NCBI RefSeq assembly: GCF_003425665.1 | Contig: NZ_QQRQ01000003.1 | Span: 62,001 to 126,000 of the forward strand | Length of the DNA: 64,000 nucleotides | From: Evtepia gabavorous | GTDB lineage: Bacteria > Bacillota > Clostridia > Oscillospirales > Oscillospiraceae | Direction of reading: 5' to 3' | Shown here: positions 27,303 to 36,046 of the stretch, in pieces | How positions within the stretch are numbered: the stretch's first letter is position 1 | Layout of the letters: each line of letters opens with the position of its first letter | Notes under the pieces: model-generated | What the model saw: the letters and a program-made list of their open reading frames with translations, nothing else | Told to the model about the DNA's origin: nothing | Databases searched by the model: none | Translations under genes and position numbers: made by a program

Positions 27303-27515
27303 TCATTTAATGGGATCTTGGGTTAATTCCATAATATCACCAATATCACACTGTAATGCGGTGCAGATTTTTACCAACACATCTGTAGTGACATTTTCGC
27401 TTTTTCCTAACTTTGCCATCGAAGCGTGACTAATACCTGCTGCAGCGCACAGGTCTTTCTTTTTCATATCTTTATCAATTAGCAGCTTCCAAAGCTTCTT
27501 ATAGCTAACCGCCAT
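27303..27515 (-). CDS. XRE-type controller of the restriction operon
   Basis: A 70-residue Cro/C-like helix-turn-helix protein with DMKKKDLCAAAGISHASMAKL as the DNA-binding region. I set the start at ATG 27515, behind GGAG; the longer frame to 27620 adds a non-conserved N-terminus. It heads the operon methyltransferase-nuclease-TrlF. It is a relative of the controller at 15174-15398 in element 1, which takes the same first position before hsdM. An autoregulatory timing role is expected from the family. Confidence 0.82.
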   Translation of the reverse strand: MAVSYKKLWKLLIDKDMKKKDLCAAAGISHASMAKLGKSENVTTDVLVKICTALQCDIGDIMELTQDPIK

Positions 27516-27755
27516 ACCTATCAACTCCAATAGTAGTTCTCGCAGTTCAAAAATCGCTGATAAAAATTCTGCGTTCACTGATTTTGAAAATAGTATAGCA
27601 TAGCTATGCTCGCTTTTCAAGATGATAATTGCAAGTTCTTCCTATTCGGTGGCAATTCTGCAGATACTCTCTCGCCTATCGCTTTGATAAGGCAGTCTTA
27701 TTATGGGAATGGCTGATTGCTGTGGCGGCAGGGATTTTCCCTGCCGCCGTTACGC

Positions 27756-28133
27756 TTATGCTGTGTAAATCAGTTCGCTATTTACAATTTCCATAGCTCT
27801 GCCTCGTATGCTATTCATCCTGCCGACCCAATCCATCGGATCGGCGGCTTTTAGCGTTTCTGTGATGCCTTCCGCTTCGGCCAGCTGTTTTACCAGCCGA
27901 AGAAACATCGCCTCTGCTTGCCGGTCTATGTCGGCAAGGTAACTGTTTAATCTGCCGCTGGTGAGCAACGTCGCATAGGTTGCCCGGCGATGCTCCTTCA
28001 GGTAACGCCGGTGACGCTGGCCCCACACGCCGATGGGCGGCTGTTCTTCCTCGGGCAGTTTCAAATTGGGGAGCAGATGATCCCCGACCTGCGTATAAGT
28101 GCCGCCCATTTTCTCAAAAATTGTCTTTGCCAT
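27756..28133 (-). CDS. TnpV family protein
   Basis: A 125-residue protein of the TnpV family known from Tn4451-type clostridial elements; its role is not established. Recognisable segments are YLPNL-like HLLPNLKLPEEE, IGVWGQRHRRYLKEHRR and a C-terminal acidic helix. It ends a short cluster with the MOBV relaxase, whose stop codon lies nine bases upstream of its ATG. A palindrome-like GGCGGCAGG/CCTGCCGCC at about 27723-27750 just after its stop codon probably terminates the transcript. Confidence 0.8.
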   Translation of the reverse strand: MAKTIFEKMGGTYTQVGDHLLPNLKLPEEEQPPIGVWGQRHRRYLKEHRRATYATLLTSGRLNSYLADIDRQAEAMFLRLVKQLAEAEGITETLKAADPMDWVGRMNSIRGRAMEIVNSELIYTA

Positions 28134-28142
28134 AGTTTGTTC

Positions 28143-29327
28143 CTACCTTTCAAAAGTTGTATTTTTGCGCCTTGTGCGCTGGGTTTGCTTTCGCTGCTGC
28201 TCCATATCTTTTGCCTGTGCAATCAGATTATCTATCTGCTGACTACCAAGGACTTTCCGCAGAAAACGGAAATCCTTCAATTCGGAGCGTAGGACTTCAT
28301 TTTCTCCTTTGAGCCGGTCGTTGGTTGCGGTCAGATGCTCGTTTTCCCGATACAGCCGACCGTTTGTGTTATTTAGCCGGTGATAGCTGTCCAGTGCCTT
28401 GTAATAGTGGTAGAACACCTCCCGGATGACTTCTTTCAGCTTTTTGATTAACGGGTCAACAAATCGCTGCTTATAGGTCTTCACGGTCATTAGAGTGGGC
28501 GGATTGGGGAGCTGAAACTCTGCATCCGACTCAATTCGCTGCTCCAGCTTTTCAATAGACTGCGCACCCTGATCGAAGTTGTCGATCCGATTCTGCACCG
28601 TTTCCAACTCGTCCTGCTTTTCGGCCAGTGTGGTGTCCAGTGCCGCAATCTCTTTCTCCCGTTCCTGCTTCTTGTAATCCAAGACGGAGAGATGCTTTTC
28701 GTGGGTGCCTTTCTGCTCCCACTGAATGTCATACCGCTCCATCACGGCGGCAAGCTGTTCCTTTTCGGACTGCACCCACTGCGCCCATTCCGTTGCACCA
28801 CGAGTGCCGCCTTTGAAGCCTTGCGCCGCCAGCGCCTGTTTCAGCGATACCCGGGTGTCAAGTCCACGCTTGCTCCCGGTGGTGAAGGGCACAAAGTCAA
28901 TGTGCAGATGAGGCGTGGTTTCGTCCATATGGAGGTGCGCTGAGAATACCCGGAGGTTGGGATTTCGCTCCTGAAATCCTCGATAGTATTCATCCAATAT
29001 GGTTCGTGCCAATTCTGCGTATTCGCCGGTAGCACTCATATCGTCCTTGTTCCCGATTTGCAGGATGATTTCGTGGAATGGCTTCTCCTGATTGCCGGAG
29101 CGAATTTTCTCGTAGTAGTTCGGAATGCGCCGGTCTGCACGGGTCTGCTTCTCGTTGTAGCGTTTCAGGGCTTCATCGAAAAGTTGGTGGTACACAGTCT
29201 GGATGCGCTCGTTGCAGTAGTCGATGTTCAGATGAGTTCGGCTTCCGTCTACATTCTCCGCCCGAAATTTGCGGCTGTTGTGGTTGACAGATCCTTTGCC
29301 GACCTCGGCACTGATCGTTCTCTTCAT
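28143..29327 (-). CDS. mobV: MOBV-family relaxase (plasmid recombination/mobilisation enzyme)
   Basis: A 394-residue relaxase. The catalytic motif HLHMDETTPHLHID near residue 150 is the HxDExxPHxH signature of MOBV/Pre enzymes, which nick one strand at the transfer origin. The N-terminal SAEVGKGSVNHNSR and RTHLNIDYCNE fit the family. The C-terminal 200 residues are a coiled coil ending in a basic tail. ATG 29327 follows AAGGAAGTGAG. The hairpin-rich stretch between this gene and repA is the likely nick region. It lets the element use a co-resident conjugative machine. Confidence 0.93.
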   Translation of the reverse strand: MKRTISAEVGKGSVNHNSRKFRAENVDGSRTHLNIDYCNERIQTVYHQLFDEALKRYNEKQTRADRRIPNYYEKIRSGNQEKPFHEIILQIGNKDDMSATGEYAELARTILDEYYRGFQERNPNLRVFSAHLHMDETTPHLHIDFVPFTTGSKRGLDTRVSLKQALAAQGFKGGTRGATEWAQWVQSEKEQLAAVMERYDIQWEQKGTHEKHLSVLDYKKQEREKEIAALDTTLAEKQDELETVQNRIDNFDQGAQSIEKLEQRIESDAEFQLPNPPTLMTVKTYKQRFVDPLIKKLKEVIREVFYHYYKALDSYHRLNNTNGRLYRENEHLTATNDRLKGENEVLRSELKDFRFLRKVLGSQQIDNLIAQAKDMEQQRKQTQRTRRKNTTFER

Positions 29328-29401
29328 AAAATCTCACTTCCTTTCGCTTTCCGGCCGCAGCCGGGGTTCTGTTACTCTTGTCAAGAGTAAACGCAAAAGC
29401 A

Positions 29402-29493
29402 CTTTTGACAGCCTGCGGCCATCAAAAGATGCTGTTTGCGCTCTCCCGAGGGGGCTGGTACAGAGCCGGTGCATCGAGCACCAACCCTGTACC
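29402..29493. other. Candidate transfer origin of element 2
   Basis: A hairpin-rich stretch upstream of the relaxase. CTTTTGA/TCAAAAG (29402-29428) carries CCTGCGGCC in its loop; CTCTCCCGAGGGGG follows at 29441; then a double-stem hairpin GGTACAG/CTGTACC with inner GGTGC/GCACC (29457-29493). Element 3 has a similar set (40884-40939) with CCTGCGGC in a loop and CTCTCCGAGGGGG. Confidence 0.5.
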
Positions 29494-29583
29494 GGGACTT
29501 TGCCCCGGCAGCCTGCGGGCTGCTCCCCAGTGCTCAATGCCCTTTGAAAAGGGCAGCCGCACGGCTTGCCGAAACTTCAAAGC

Positions 29584-29657
29584 GTGACAAACCGTGACGG
29601 TGGTGACGATGTTTTAGACCTCGCCAGCACCCACCAAAAGACCGTCACGGTCGTCAC
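29584..29657. repeat. Iteron array of element 2
   Basis: GTGACGGTG and GTGACGATG (29594-29611), preceded by a weaker GTGACAAAC, face GACCGTCAC and GGTCGTCAC (29640-29657). It is the same arrangement as in elements 1 and 3 with GTGAC in place of GCGAC. The right half overlaps the 3' end of repA. Confidence 0.6.
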
Positions 29658-30804
29658 CCTTTGACACGCTGTCCATCTCTCTCCACAGGGAGATTTTGCG
29701 TCCACCGTGATTGCGGCTTGCCTTGTAGTGAATATCGTGATCTCGCAGCAGCCGCATCGAGCCGACGCTCAGCCGCAGAGAAAGCACATTGGGCTTGCAG
29801 TCCAGATGCAACAGACCGCACAGCTCAGAAGCAGTGCCTTCCCACTGACCACCAGCCGAAGAAAGAAATTCCGCAATGCTGTCCAGAAACGGGTCCGGCG
29901 GCTCCTGCCAAAGCTCTGTTTCAACGCTTGCCAGCTCCCATACCAGCGTTTCGGGGTTCTTAGTCAGGTGCAGCCGCTGGTCCTCCTGATCTCTGCCGGT
30001 GACATCCAGTACCGCCGCATTGGAGGTGCGCTGCTCCTTGCTGAGAACAAAACCGCCATCCGCTGCACCCAGCAGGCCGTTGGTCCCGGCAATCATATCG
30101 AATTTGTCATCTGCCTCCAACTTGCGGGTATGGTGAACGATTACCATCGTCACCTTGTAGCTGTCGGCAACGGCTTTCAGCCGGGACACAATGTCGTAGT
30201 CGCTGCTGTAGCTGTATTCTGCGCCGCCAACCTCACGCACCCGTTTCAGGGTGTCGATGATAATCAGACCGGTGTTGGGATGCTCCCGCATAAAGCTGCG
30301 AATCTGATCCTCCAGACCGCTGTTGGCTGTTTTACAGTGGGTGGCAAAATACAGATTTTCCGCCGCTTCAGCTCCGAACATTCGGAATAGTCTCCGCTGT
30401 AAGCGGGCATAGTTATCTTCCAGCGCAAAGTAAAGAACGCCCGTTTTCCGCACCTTGTAGCCCCACAAGGACAGGCCGGTGCTGACCTGATAGGCAAGCT
30501 GGGCCATCAGGAAGCTTTTTCCCACTTTCGGGGAACCGGCCAGTAAGTAGGCGCCTCGGTACAGCAGGCCGTCGATCAGCGGCTCCTGCCCCTCAAAGTC
30601 CGTATCATAGAGGGTGGTCATCGATACCGCTTCCAGATAATCCGGGGCCATCCTTCTTTGCATTTCCCGGTAGAAATCATCGTCAGCCCCCTTGAAATCT
30701 GAATCAAAATCGGTTAAACTATTGTCAGTAAGTTTTTGGGATGACTGCTCCGTATCTGCGCCAACAGATACAATAGGGGTGGTCATTTCTTTTTCGTTGG
30801 TCAT
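29614..30804 (-). CDS. RepA-like AAA ATPase of element 2
   Basis: A 396-residue RecA-fold ATPase. Walker A is GSPKVGKS near residue 110, LIIIDTLKRVRE near 205 and MVIVHHTRK near 240 follow, and a C-terminal DNA-binding-like domain closes the protein. The N-terminal tail contains SVGADTEQS, also seen in the other two RepA proteins (SVGADDGQS, SVGADGGQP). It is more diverged from those of elements 1 and 3 than they are from each other. Its start overlaps the ribbon-helix-helix stop as ATGA. It is expected to open or unwind the iteron region next to it. Confidence 0.85.
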   Translation of the reverse strand: MTNEKEMTTPIVSVGADTEQSSQKLTDNSLTDFDSDFKGADDDFYREMQRRMAPDYLEAVSMTTLYDTDFEGQEPLIDGLLYRGAYLLAGSPKVGKSFLMAQLAYQVSTGLSLWGYKVRKTGVLYFALEDNYARLQRRLFRMFGAEAAENLYFATHCKTANSGLEDQIRSFMREHPNTGLIIIDTLKRVREVGGAEYSYSSDYDIVSRLKAVADSYKVTMVIVHHTRKLEADDKFDMIAGTNGLLGAADGGFVLSKEQRTSNAAVLDVTGRDQEDQRLHLTKNPETLVWELASVETELWQEPPDPFLDSIAEFLSSAGGQWEGTASELCGLLHLDCKPNVLSLRLSVGSMRLLRDHDIHYKASRNHGGRKISLWREMDSVSKGDDRDGLLVGAGEV

Positions 30805-31127
30805 TCAAATTCCTCCTTCATTCCGCCGAGAATGTCGGCGATCATTTCAATTAGGTCAAGCAGCTCATCATTGACTACGCTGCCGCTCTCAATTCTTTGC
30901 AATTCCAAAAGCACTTCCGTAAGCTGGTTTCGTAGCGCCTTGAAAACTCTGGGATTGCCCTGCACCACTACATCCTTGTGGGTGAGCCGCCGGGTGATAT
31001 AGTCCTGCTTGGTCAGCCCGGAGAGCTGCACATAGCGTTCGATTTGGGCATCTTCCTCCGGCGATACCCGAAAAGCAACCGTTTTGCTGCGCCAGCGATT
31101 ATGCTCGTCCCTGTTCTTCAATGACAT
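30801..31127 (-). CDS. Ribbon-helix-helix (MobC-like) protein of element 2
   Basis: A 108-residue homologue of the element 1 protein, with NRWRSKTVAFRVSPEEDAQI, GLTKQDYITRRL and VVVQGNPRVFKALRNQL. ATG 31127 lies one base after the integrase stop codon; an apparent longer frame upstream is only the integrase region. It is placed between int and repA. In this element a MOBV relaxase is present, so a relaxosome accessory role is plausible. A repressor role is the alternative. Confidence 0.72.
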   Translation of the reverse strand: MSLKNRDEHNRWRSKTVAFRVSPEEDAQIERYVQLSGLTKQDYITRRLTHKDVVVQGNPRVFKALRNQLTEVLLELQRIESGSVVNDELLDLIEMIADILGGMKEEFE

Positions 31128-31128
31128 C

Positions 31129-32202
31129 TTAAATACCCCTTTCCATATCCAGCTTATCCGCCATTTCTGCCTGCTTAGAAGGAAACAAATGTGCATAGTT
31201 GTAGGTAATATCAATACTCTCGTGGCCTACCCGGTCGGCAATAGCAACCGCAGAAAAACCTTGGTCAATCAAAAGGCTGATGTGACTGTGTCGTAAATCG
31301 TGGATTCGGATGCGTTTTACGCCGGTTTCCTTACAGCCACGCTGCATTTCCCGATACAGATAGCTTTTTGTGACTGGGAACATCCGGTCATCTATGCCAA
31401 TGTCATACTGCATCTTCAAATACTCCTGCATCTCATCTGCCAGAAAGCGTGGCATCGTAATTGTGCGATTGCTCTTTTCCGTTTTGGGCGGCGTGATGAT
31501 GTCTTTCCCGCCGGTGTGCTGAAATGTCTTGTTGATCGTGACTGTGCGTTTATCAAAGTCAAAATCCGCCGGGGTCAGCGCTAGCAGCTCACCCTCACGG
31601 ATGCCGCACCAGTAAAGCATCTCAAAAGCATAAAACGACAGCGGCTTGTCCATCATTGCATCAATGAATTGCAGATACTCATCCTTGGTCCAGAAAGCCA
31701 TTTCCCGATTTTTCTTCTTGCCCATACTTCCGGCTTTCTTGCAGGGATTTTCCTTCAGGTTGTAGTACCTGACGGCGTGATTGAAAATGGCGCTAATCTG
31801 GTTCTGGATGCTTTTGAGATACACCGGTGAGTAGGGAGCCCCATCCTTGTCACGATAGTTGATTAGCTCATTCTGCCACCGAACAATTTGCTGCGGGGTG
31901 ATGCTGCTCATTTTGAGCTTTCCAAAGTAGGGGAGCAGCTTGGTGCGGATGATGTGCTCCTTGCTCTCCCACGTGCTGTCCTTGATGCGGCTGCGCCGAT
32001 CTTCCTCATAATGCTCCACAAAGCTTCGGAAGGTCATATCCAAATCGGAACCCAATTTGTTAAGCTGCTCCCTCTCCCAGCTTTGTGCCTCTCGTTTTGT
32101 CTGAAAGCCACGCTTCTGGGATTGCTTCCGTTCTCCGTTCCAATCTGTGTACCGATAAATGACCCGCCAAGTGTTGGTTTTCGGTTCCTTATAAACTGCC
32201 AA
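31129..32202 (-). CDS. int: Tyrosine recombinase (integrase) of element 2
   Basis: A 357-residue integrase of the same family as in element 1: AP2-like N-terminus (NTWRVIYRYTDWNGERKQ), core-binding domain, then catalytic Arg in GIREGELL, HDLRHSH, GHES and the Tyr in YNYAHLFP. It should recognise the TGTTGCCA arm repeats at the ends of this element and the guaA core sites. It follows xis after five bases. The arm-binding N-terminus differs between the three integrases, in line with the different arm repeats of each element. Confidence 0.93.
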   Translation of the reverse strand: MAVYKEPKTNTWRVIYRYTDWNGERKQSQKRGFQTKREAQSWEREQLNKLGSDLDMTFRSFVEHYEEDRRSRIKDSTWESKEHIIRTKLLPYFGKLKMSSITPQQIVRWQNELINYRDKDGAPYSPVYLKSIQNQISAIFNHAVRYYNLKENPCKKAGSMGKKKNREMAFWTKDEYLQFIDAMMDKPLSFYAFEMLYWCGIREGELLALTPADFDFDKRTVTINKTFQHTGGKDIITPPKTEKSNRTITMPRFLADEMQEYLKMQYDIGIDDRMFPVTKSYLYREMQRGCKETGVKRIRIHDLRHSHISLLIDQGFSAVAIADRVGHESIDITYNYAHLFPSKQAEMADKLDMERGI

Positions 32203-32207
32203 TGTGA

Positions 32208-32399
32208 TTACTCCTTTCTCTCTGCACCGTAGCAGGTGCGCTCCATAAAATACTTTCTGTTCACTCGCCCTGAGATGGTCAACATGCCTTTTTCTTTCAG
32301 TTCGGCATTTAACCTCTGGACGATCTTGTAGGCGTAGGATTTGGAAACGCCCAATTCCTGTGCTACTTCCTCCACTCTCATAAAGCTTGTGTTTTCCAT
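32208..32399 (-). CDS. xis: Excisionase-like protein of element 2
   Basis: A 63-residue winged helix-turn-helix protein with FMRVEEVAQELGVSKSYAYK and the KYFMERTCYG tail, clearly related to the proteins at 19319-19522 and 42719-42922. It is the first gene of the xis-int-rhh-repA operon and is divergent from the repressor. A directionality role is inferred from place and size. Confidence 0.8.
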   Translation of the reverse strand: MENTSFMRVEEVAQELGVSKSYAYKIVQRLNAELKEKGMLTISGRVNRKYFMERTCYGAERKE

Positions 32400-32623
32400 T
32401 CCATCACCCCTTTCGTTTGGTTATAGTTCTCTTATTTAGTGTCGGAGAACTTTCTGACCGCATTCCGATTTGCCCGAGCGGGTACGCCATTACCGTGACG
32501 CACGACGGATATTCTGTTGTCTACAAATAACTTAACGCTATTTGCTATAGCCATTATACTAAACGAATTTGCTATTGTCAAGAGGCTTGCAAGAAAATAT
32601 TTAACTTTTTTGCTTTTGCTATC

Positions 32624-32653
32624 TTGACACAACTTAAATTCATATGCTATGCT
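32624..32653 (+). promoter_or_regulatory. Repressor promoter of element 2
   Basis: TTGACA (32624) and TATGCT (32648) are 18 bases apart, upstream of the AAGGAG site of the repressor. TTTTGCTATC just before it and a TTTGCTATTGTC repeat near 32570 are probable operator half-sites. The region from 32400 to 32684 otherwise holds no gene. Confidence 0.6.
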
Positions 32654-32684
32654 AATTGCACAATACATAAAGGAGTGTTGTGCT

Positions 32685-33215
32685 ATGGCAATCGGTGAGA
32701 GAATTCGCTTTTTCCGTAATCTGCGGGGAATGACACAAAAATACTTGGGGCAGGTGATCGGCTTCCCGGAAAAGACCGCCGACATCCGTATGGCGCAGTA
32801 TGAATCCGGCAGCAGAACGCCTAAGGCAGAGCTGACGGAGAACCTTGCCAGTGCGCTGGGCGTCTCGCCGCTGGCGCTGTCCGTGCCGGACATTGACAGC
32901 TATCTCGGCCTGATGCACACCCTGTTTACCTTAGAGGATCGCTACGGCCTGAGGGTGGAAACCGGCGAAAACGGCGTTTCCCTGCGTGTTGATCCCCGGA
33001 AGGGGAAGGACGCCGCTGAGCTTTCCGAAATGCTTGTTGCTTGGGCGCAGCAAGCGGAAAAGTATCGTAGCGGAGAAATCAACCGGGAGGACTACGACAA
33101 GTGGCGTTATAACTACCCGAAATATGACGAAGCCTCCGGTTATGTGAAAGTGCCGTCCCAGCAGCTTAGCAATGCAATGGTGGAGGCGTTCAAGGACCGG
33201 CTGAAGGCTGATTAA
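32685..33215 (+). CDS. XRE-family element repressor of element 2
   Basis: A 176-residue protein starting MAIGERIRFFRNLRGMTQKY, homologous over its length to the element 1 repressor, including QYESGSRTPK and the tail DYDKWRYNYPKYD. It has no protease domain. ATG 32685 is preceded by AAGGAGTG; the in-frame ATG at 32649 lies within the -10 box and is not used. It is expected to silence the divergent xis-int-rep operon. Confidence 0.85.
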   Translation: MAIGERIRFFRNLRGMTQKYLGQVIGFPEKTADIRMAQYESGSRTPKAELTENLASALGVSPLALSVPDIDSYLGLMHTLFTLEDRYGLRVETGENGVSLRVDPRKGKDAAELSEMLVAWAQQAEKYRSGEINREDYDKWRYNYPKYDEASGYVKVPSQQLSNAMVEAFKDRLKAD

Positions 33216-33227
33216 AAAACAATAGAA

Positions 33228-33271
33228 AAAAAGCGCTATCTGACTTGGCTTCAAATCAGATAGCGCTTTTT
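33228..33271 (+). terminator. Terminator after the element 2 repressor
   Basis: A 16-bp perfect stem (33228-33243 with 33256-33271), A-rich at the start and T-rich at the end, directly after the repressor. Confidence 0.9.
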
Positions 33272-33293
33272 GTTATCGCAATAATTCAAATAA

Positions 33294-33312
33294 TGTTGCC
33301 ATTTTGTTGCCA
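33294..33312 (+). repeat. Right arm-type integrase repeats of element 2
   Basis: TGTTGCCA at 33294 and 33305, 11 bases apart and 59 bases before the core site. It is identical to the left pair of this element. Confidence 0.7.
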
Positions 33313-33370
33313 CAGCGGGCACTCATGGCGAAAAAGCCTTGGTATGACTGGTTTTTTTCCGGGATGCAAT

Positions 33371-33381
33371 CATTCCCACTC
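33371..33381. other. Internal attachment core between elements 2 and 3 (one mismatch)
   Basis: CATTCCCACTC, ten of eleven bases identical to the guaA core; the first base differs. The sequence right of it (AAGTC) differs from the other sites. Confidence 0.75.
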
Positions 33382-33483
33382 AAGTCTTGGGCTTTGATTT
33401 AGGGTTATAAAATGTACTCTCGATACGCATTTTGTCCAAATAATCCACGTATTTCGGGCTGTACATAGGTTTCTTACGAATTT

Positions 33484-33502
33484 TGTAGCCGTTTTGTAGC
33501 CA
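33484..33502 (+). repeat. Left arm-type integrase repeats of element 3
   Basis: TGTAGCCG at 33484 and TGTAGCCA at 33495, 11 bases apart, 113 bases inside the core site, matching the pair at 44875-44893. Confidence 0.7.
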
Positions 33503-33636
33503 GCTATTTTATACGTACTAACCGTTCGCAACGACTTGATTTGAATAATCTGCGGTGGGTTTCAATATGATTTCCGCCAATCATCAGACAAAATTGACCA
33601 CCTGATTCACCTAAAAAACATCTTGGAGATATGACT

Positions 33637-33855
33637 ATGAGTAAACTTATTTTCTGTCAATTCAACATCGACACAGCCTGCGTAGAATTGGTTTTTGACG
33701 ATAGAAGCCAGATTCCCATTGACTTCACCGCCGTTGAAAACGAAGTTGCCGATAACCGCTTCCAGCGGTCAGAGCTGGATTATCTGATCTACAACGACCC
33801 GCTTGCTTATGCCGATCTGATTCTGAACAGCAAGCTGAACGTCCTGTTTGAATAA
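33637..33855 (+). CDS. DUF6061 family protein of element 3
   Basis: A 72-residue homologue of the protein at 15484-15729: FCQFNIDTACVELVFDD, AVENEVADNRFQRSELD and LIYNDPLAYADLILNSK. The C-terminus is shorter. ATG 33637 is eight bases after GGAG; the ATG at 33631 is too close. Function is unknown. It is the first gene inside element 3. Confidence 0.75.
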   Translation: MSKLIFCQFNIDTACVELVFDDRSQIPIDFTAVENEVADNRFQRSELDYLIYNDPLAYADLILNSKLNVLFE

Positions 33856-33934
33856 ACCGACATGAGCATAAACGACAGCGTCCCGGTTCATAATGATTGG
33901 GCCGCTGCTTATTATATCATTGTATTTTGCGAAC

Positions 33935-35047
33935 TCATTCCTCGAACAGATACAGAAGATATCCGTAACCCTCTGCTTTCATCTTTGCGTAAGGCACAAA
34001 GCGCAGGGCCGCACTGTTGATGCAGTAGCGCACGCCATTGGGGGACTCCGGATCGCCGGTGAACACATGACCAAGGTGAGAATCTCCGGCACGGCTTCTG
34101 ACCTCTGTGCGGCGCATGCCGTGGCTCAGGTCCTCCAGTTCCACCACGGCAGGCTCTTCAATGGGCTTTGTGAAAGCCGGCCAGCCGCAGCCGCTCTCGT
34201 ACTTATCCGTGGAGGAAAAGAGCGGCTCGCCGGTGACGACATCCACATAGATGCCCTTTTCAAACTTATCCCAGAACTCGCCTGTGAAAGCGCGCTCCGT
34301 GCCGCTCTCCTGTGTAACACGGTACTGCTCCGCCGTCAGCTTGTCCCGGATGGATTCCGCCGCGGGCTTCTGATAGTCGCCCGGATCGATGCGCAGCCGG
34401 GAAAACAGCTCCATCTCCGCGCGCGGGATGTGGCAGTAGCCGTTCGGGTTCTTTTCGAGGTAGTTCTGGTGGTACTCCTCGGCGGGGTAGTAGTTCTTGA
34501 GTGGGCCGATCTCCACGAAGAACTTTTCACTGCGTCCCCGCTCGATCTCCGCGATGCGCTCCACCGTTTCCTTCGCGCTTTCGTTGGTGTAATAGACACC
34601 GGTCTGATACTGGCTGCCCCGGTCGTTGCCCTGCCGGTTCTCCACCGTGGGGTCGATCACATAGAAGTAGGCCAGCAGCAGGGCGTCGAGACTCACCTGT
34701 CCGGGGTCATACTCCACCCGCACGGCCTCCCGAAAGCCGGTCTCGCCCTTGCAGACGGTCTTGTAATCGGCGTCCGCCTCGCAGGTGCCGTTGGCATAGC
34801 CGCTCTCGGCATCGATGACGCCGGGGATGGACTGCATCAGCTGTTCCATGCCCCAGAAGCAGCCGCCCGCCAGATATATGACATTTTCCGTGGTATCCAT
34901 ATACATGCTTCCTTCACCGGACATATCAGAGGGCTGTCCGGTCATTTCCTTCTCGTCCGTTTTCTGCGGCATATTTTTCTGCCCGGCAGTGCAGCCGCTC
35001 AGCAGCAGTACCGCGGTGAGCAGAAGCGGCAATACTCTCCGATACAT
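33935..35047 (-). CDS. msrAB: Peptide methionine sulfoxide reductase MsrA-MsrB fusion, lipoprotein
   Basis: A 370-residue secreted repair enzyme. Residues 1-20 are a lipoprotein signal ending in the lipobox LLSGC, so it is anchored outside the membrane. The MsrA domain (about 55-210) has the catalytic GGCFWG; the MsrB domain (about 240-368) has [10 protein letters not shown] and the catalytic Cys in GVRYCINS. Together they reduce both stereoisomers of oxidised methionine. ATG 35047 follows AAGGAGGG. It is the last gene of an operon with a thioredoxin-like lipoprotein and an iron-sulfur membrane protein that should supply electrons. Confidence 0.95.
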   Translation of the reverse strand: MYRRVLPLLLTAVLLLSGCTAGQKNMPQKTDEKEMTGQPSDMSGEGSMYMDTTENVIYLAGGCFWGMEQLMQSIPGVIDAESGYANGTCEADADYKTVCKGETGFREAVRVEYDPGQVSLDALLLAYFYVIDPTVENRQGNDRGSQYQTGVYYTNESAKETVERIAEIERGRSEKFFVEIGPLKNYYPAEEYHQNYLEKNPNGYCHIPRAEMELFSRLRIDPGDYQKPAAESIRDKLTAEQYRVTQESGTERAFTGEFWDKFEKGIYVDVVTGEPLFSSTDKYESGCGWPAFTKPIEEPAVVELEDLSHGMRRTEVRSRAGDSHLGHVFTGDPESPNGVRYCINSAALRFVPYAKMKAEGYGYLLYLFEE

Positions 35048-35084
35048 GGTGTATCCCTCCTTTCTGAGAAGATAAATTCGTTTG

Positions 35085-36041
35085 TCAGCCCATATCGGCG
35101 GCAAGAGCCTGGTCGATGAGCTTTTGCAGCGTCTCCGCCTGCTTTTTTTCCGTGATGGCGCCTACGATGGGCTCACCCACGATATTGCCGTTGCGGTCAA
35201 CCACATAGGTGGTGGGGTAGGCAAAAATGTTTGTAGTGAACTTTCCCGCCTCGCCGTCGGAAGCGAAATACACATTCTGGTAGGTCACGCCCTTCTTGGC
35301 CAGTACATCTTTTGCTTCGGAAATTGCCGCTTCATCGCCATCCAATGTGAAGGTGTTGACACCGATGAGTGCGCCGCCCTTCTTCGCAAGCTCCTTGTTC
35401 AGTGCGTCCAGCTCGGAAAGCTCGCCCACGCAGGGATTGCAGGTGGTGAACCAGAAATTCACCACGGTGACGGCGTTGGCGGAGAACAGCTCGTCGCTCT
35501 TCACCGTGTTGCCATCCAGGTCCTTGCCCTCAAAGGCGGGGAATTTCTGCATGCTGCCGTCATCAGGCGGCGTGGTCATGTCGCTGCCCGCGGGCACGCT
35601 CATAGCGCCATCCGTAGATTGCTGTGCCGCCTCGGGGTACTTTTTCTCTATCATGGTCAGCTTGTTTTCAATCTCGCAGATCTTCTCCGCCGCCTCCTTG
35701 AGCAGCTTCAGCTCATCCTCCGTAAACTGATCTTTGGAACCTTCGATGGTGTCCAACAAGAACTCACCATAGTTTTTGCCGTCCTCCTGCATGGTCATGC
35801 CCTTGTCGGCCGCCATGAAAACCTTTTCCCAAAGCGCTGTGTCCTCCGAGAGAATGGCATTTTCCTGCGCCATCAGCTCCTTGTGCATGGCAACCGCTTC
35901 CTCGGCATTCTTCGGTTCGCTGCTCATTCCGTCCATTTTGTCTCCGCCCTTTGTGCCGCAGGCTGCCAGAGAGAGCACCATCAGTGCAGTAAGTAGCAGC
36001 GCCAGAATTCTGCCGGCAGTATTCGTCCTATTCATCTTCAT
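35085..36041 (-). CDS. TlpA/ResA-like thioredoxin-fold lipoprotein
   Basis: A 318-residue lipoprotein with the lipobox LSLAAC after a hydrophobic signal. The first half (about 30-160) is a helical acidic region; the second half is a TlpA-like redoxin domain with the active-site [11 protein letters not shown] (CxxxC-type CNPC) and VNTFTLDG. It likely passes reducing equivalents to the MsrAB lipoprotein outside the membrane, as extracellular thioredoxin-like proteins do in streptococcal Msr systems. ATG 36041 follows GGGAGGAAT. It lies between msrAB and the polyferredoxin gene. Confidence 0.9.
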   Translation of the reverse strand: MKMNRTNTAGRILALLLTALMVLSLAACGTKGGDKMDGMSSEPKNAEEAVAMHKELMAQENAILSEDTALWEKVFMAADKGMTMQEDGKNYGEFLLDTIEGSKDQFTEDELKLLKEAAEKICEIENKLTMIEKKYPEAAQQSTDGAMSVPAGSDMTTPPDDGSMQKFPAFEGKDLDGNTVKSDELFSANAVTVVNFWFTTCNPCVGELSELDALNKELAKKGGALIGVNTFTLDGDEAAISEAKDVLAKKGVTYQNVYFASDGEAGKFTTNIFAYPTTYVVDRNGNIVGEPIVGAITEKKQAETLQKLIDQALAADMG

Positions 36042-36046
36042 TCGTT

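Larger units (their letters stand above)
20606..33381. mobile_element. Integrative element 2 (AlwI-like restriction / TrlF island with MOBV relaxase)
   Basis: About 12.8 kb between guaA core repeats at 20606 and 33371. From left to right: TrlF-like ATPase, restriction enzyme, fused methyltransferase, controller, TnpV, MOBV relaxase, hairpin-rich transfer-origin candidate, iterons, repA, ribbon-helix-helix gene, integrase, xis, repressor. It should be mobilisable, because a relaxase is present but no conjugation apparatus. The restriction cargo is AT-richer than the core. Arm repeats of type TGTTGCCA lie at both ends. Confidence 0.85.

Noticed and set aside
34501-34818. Arg/Pro-rich frame antisense to msrAB
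   Set aside because: Composition artefact of a G+C-rich gene read in another frame, no ribosome site.
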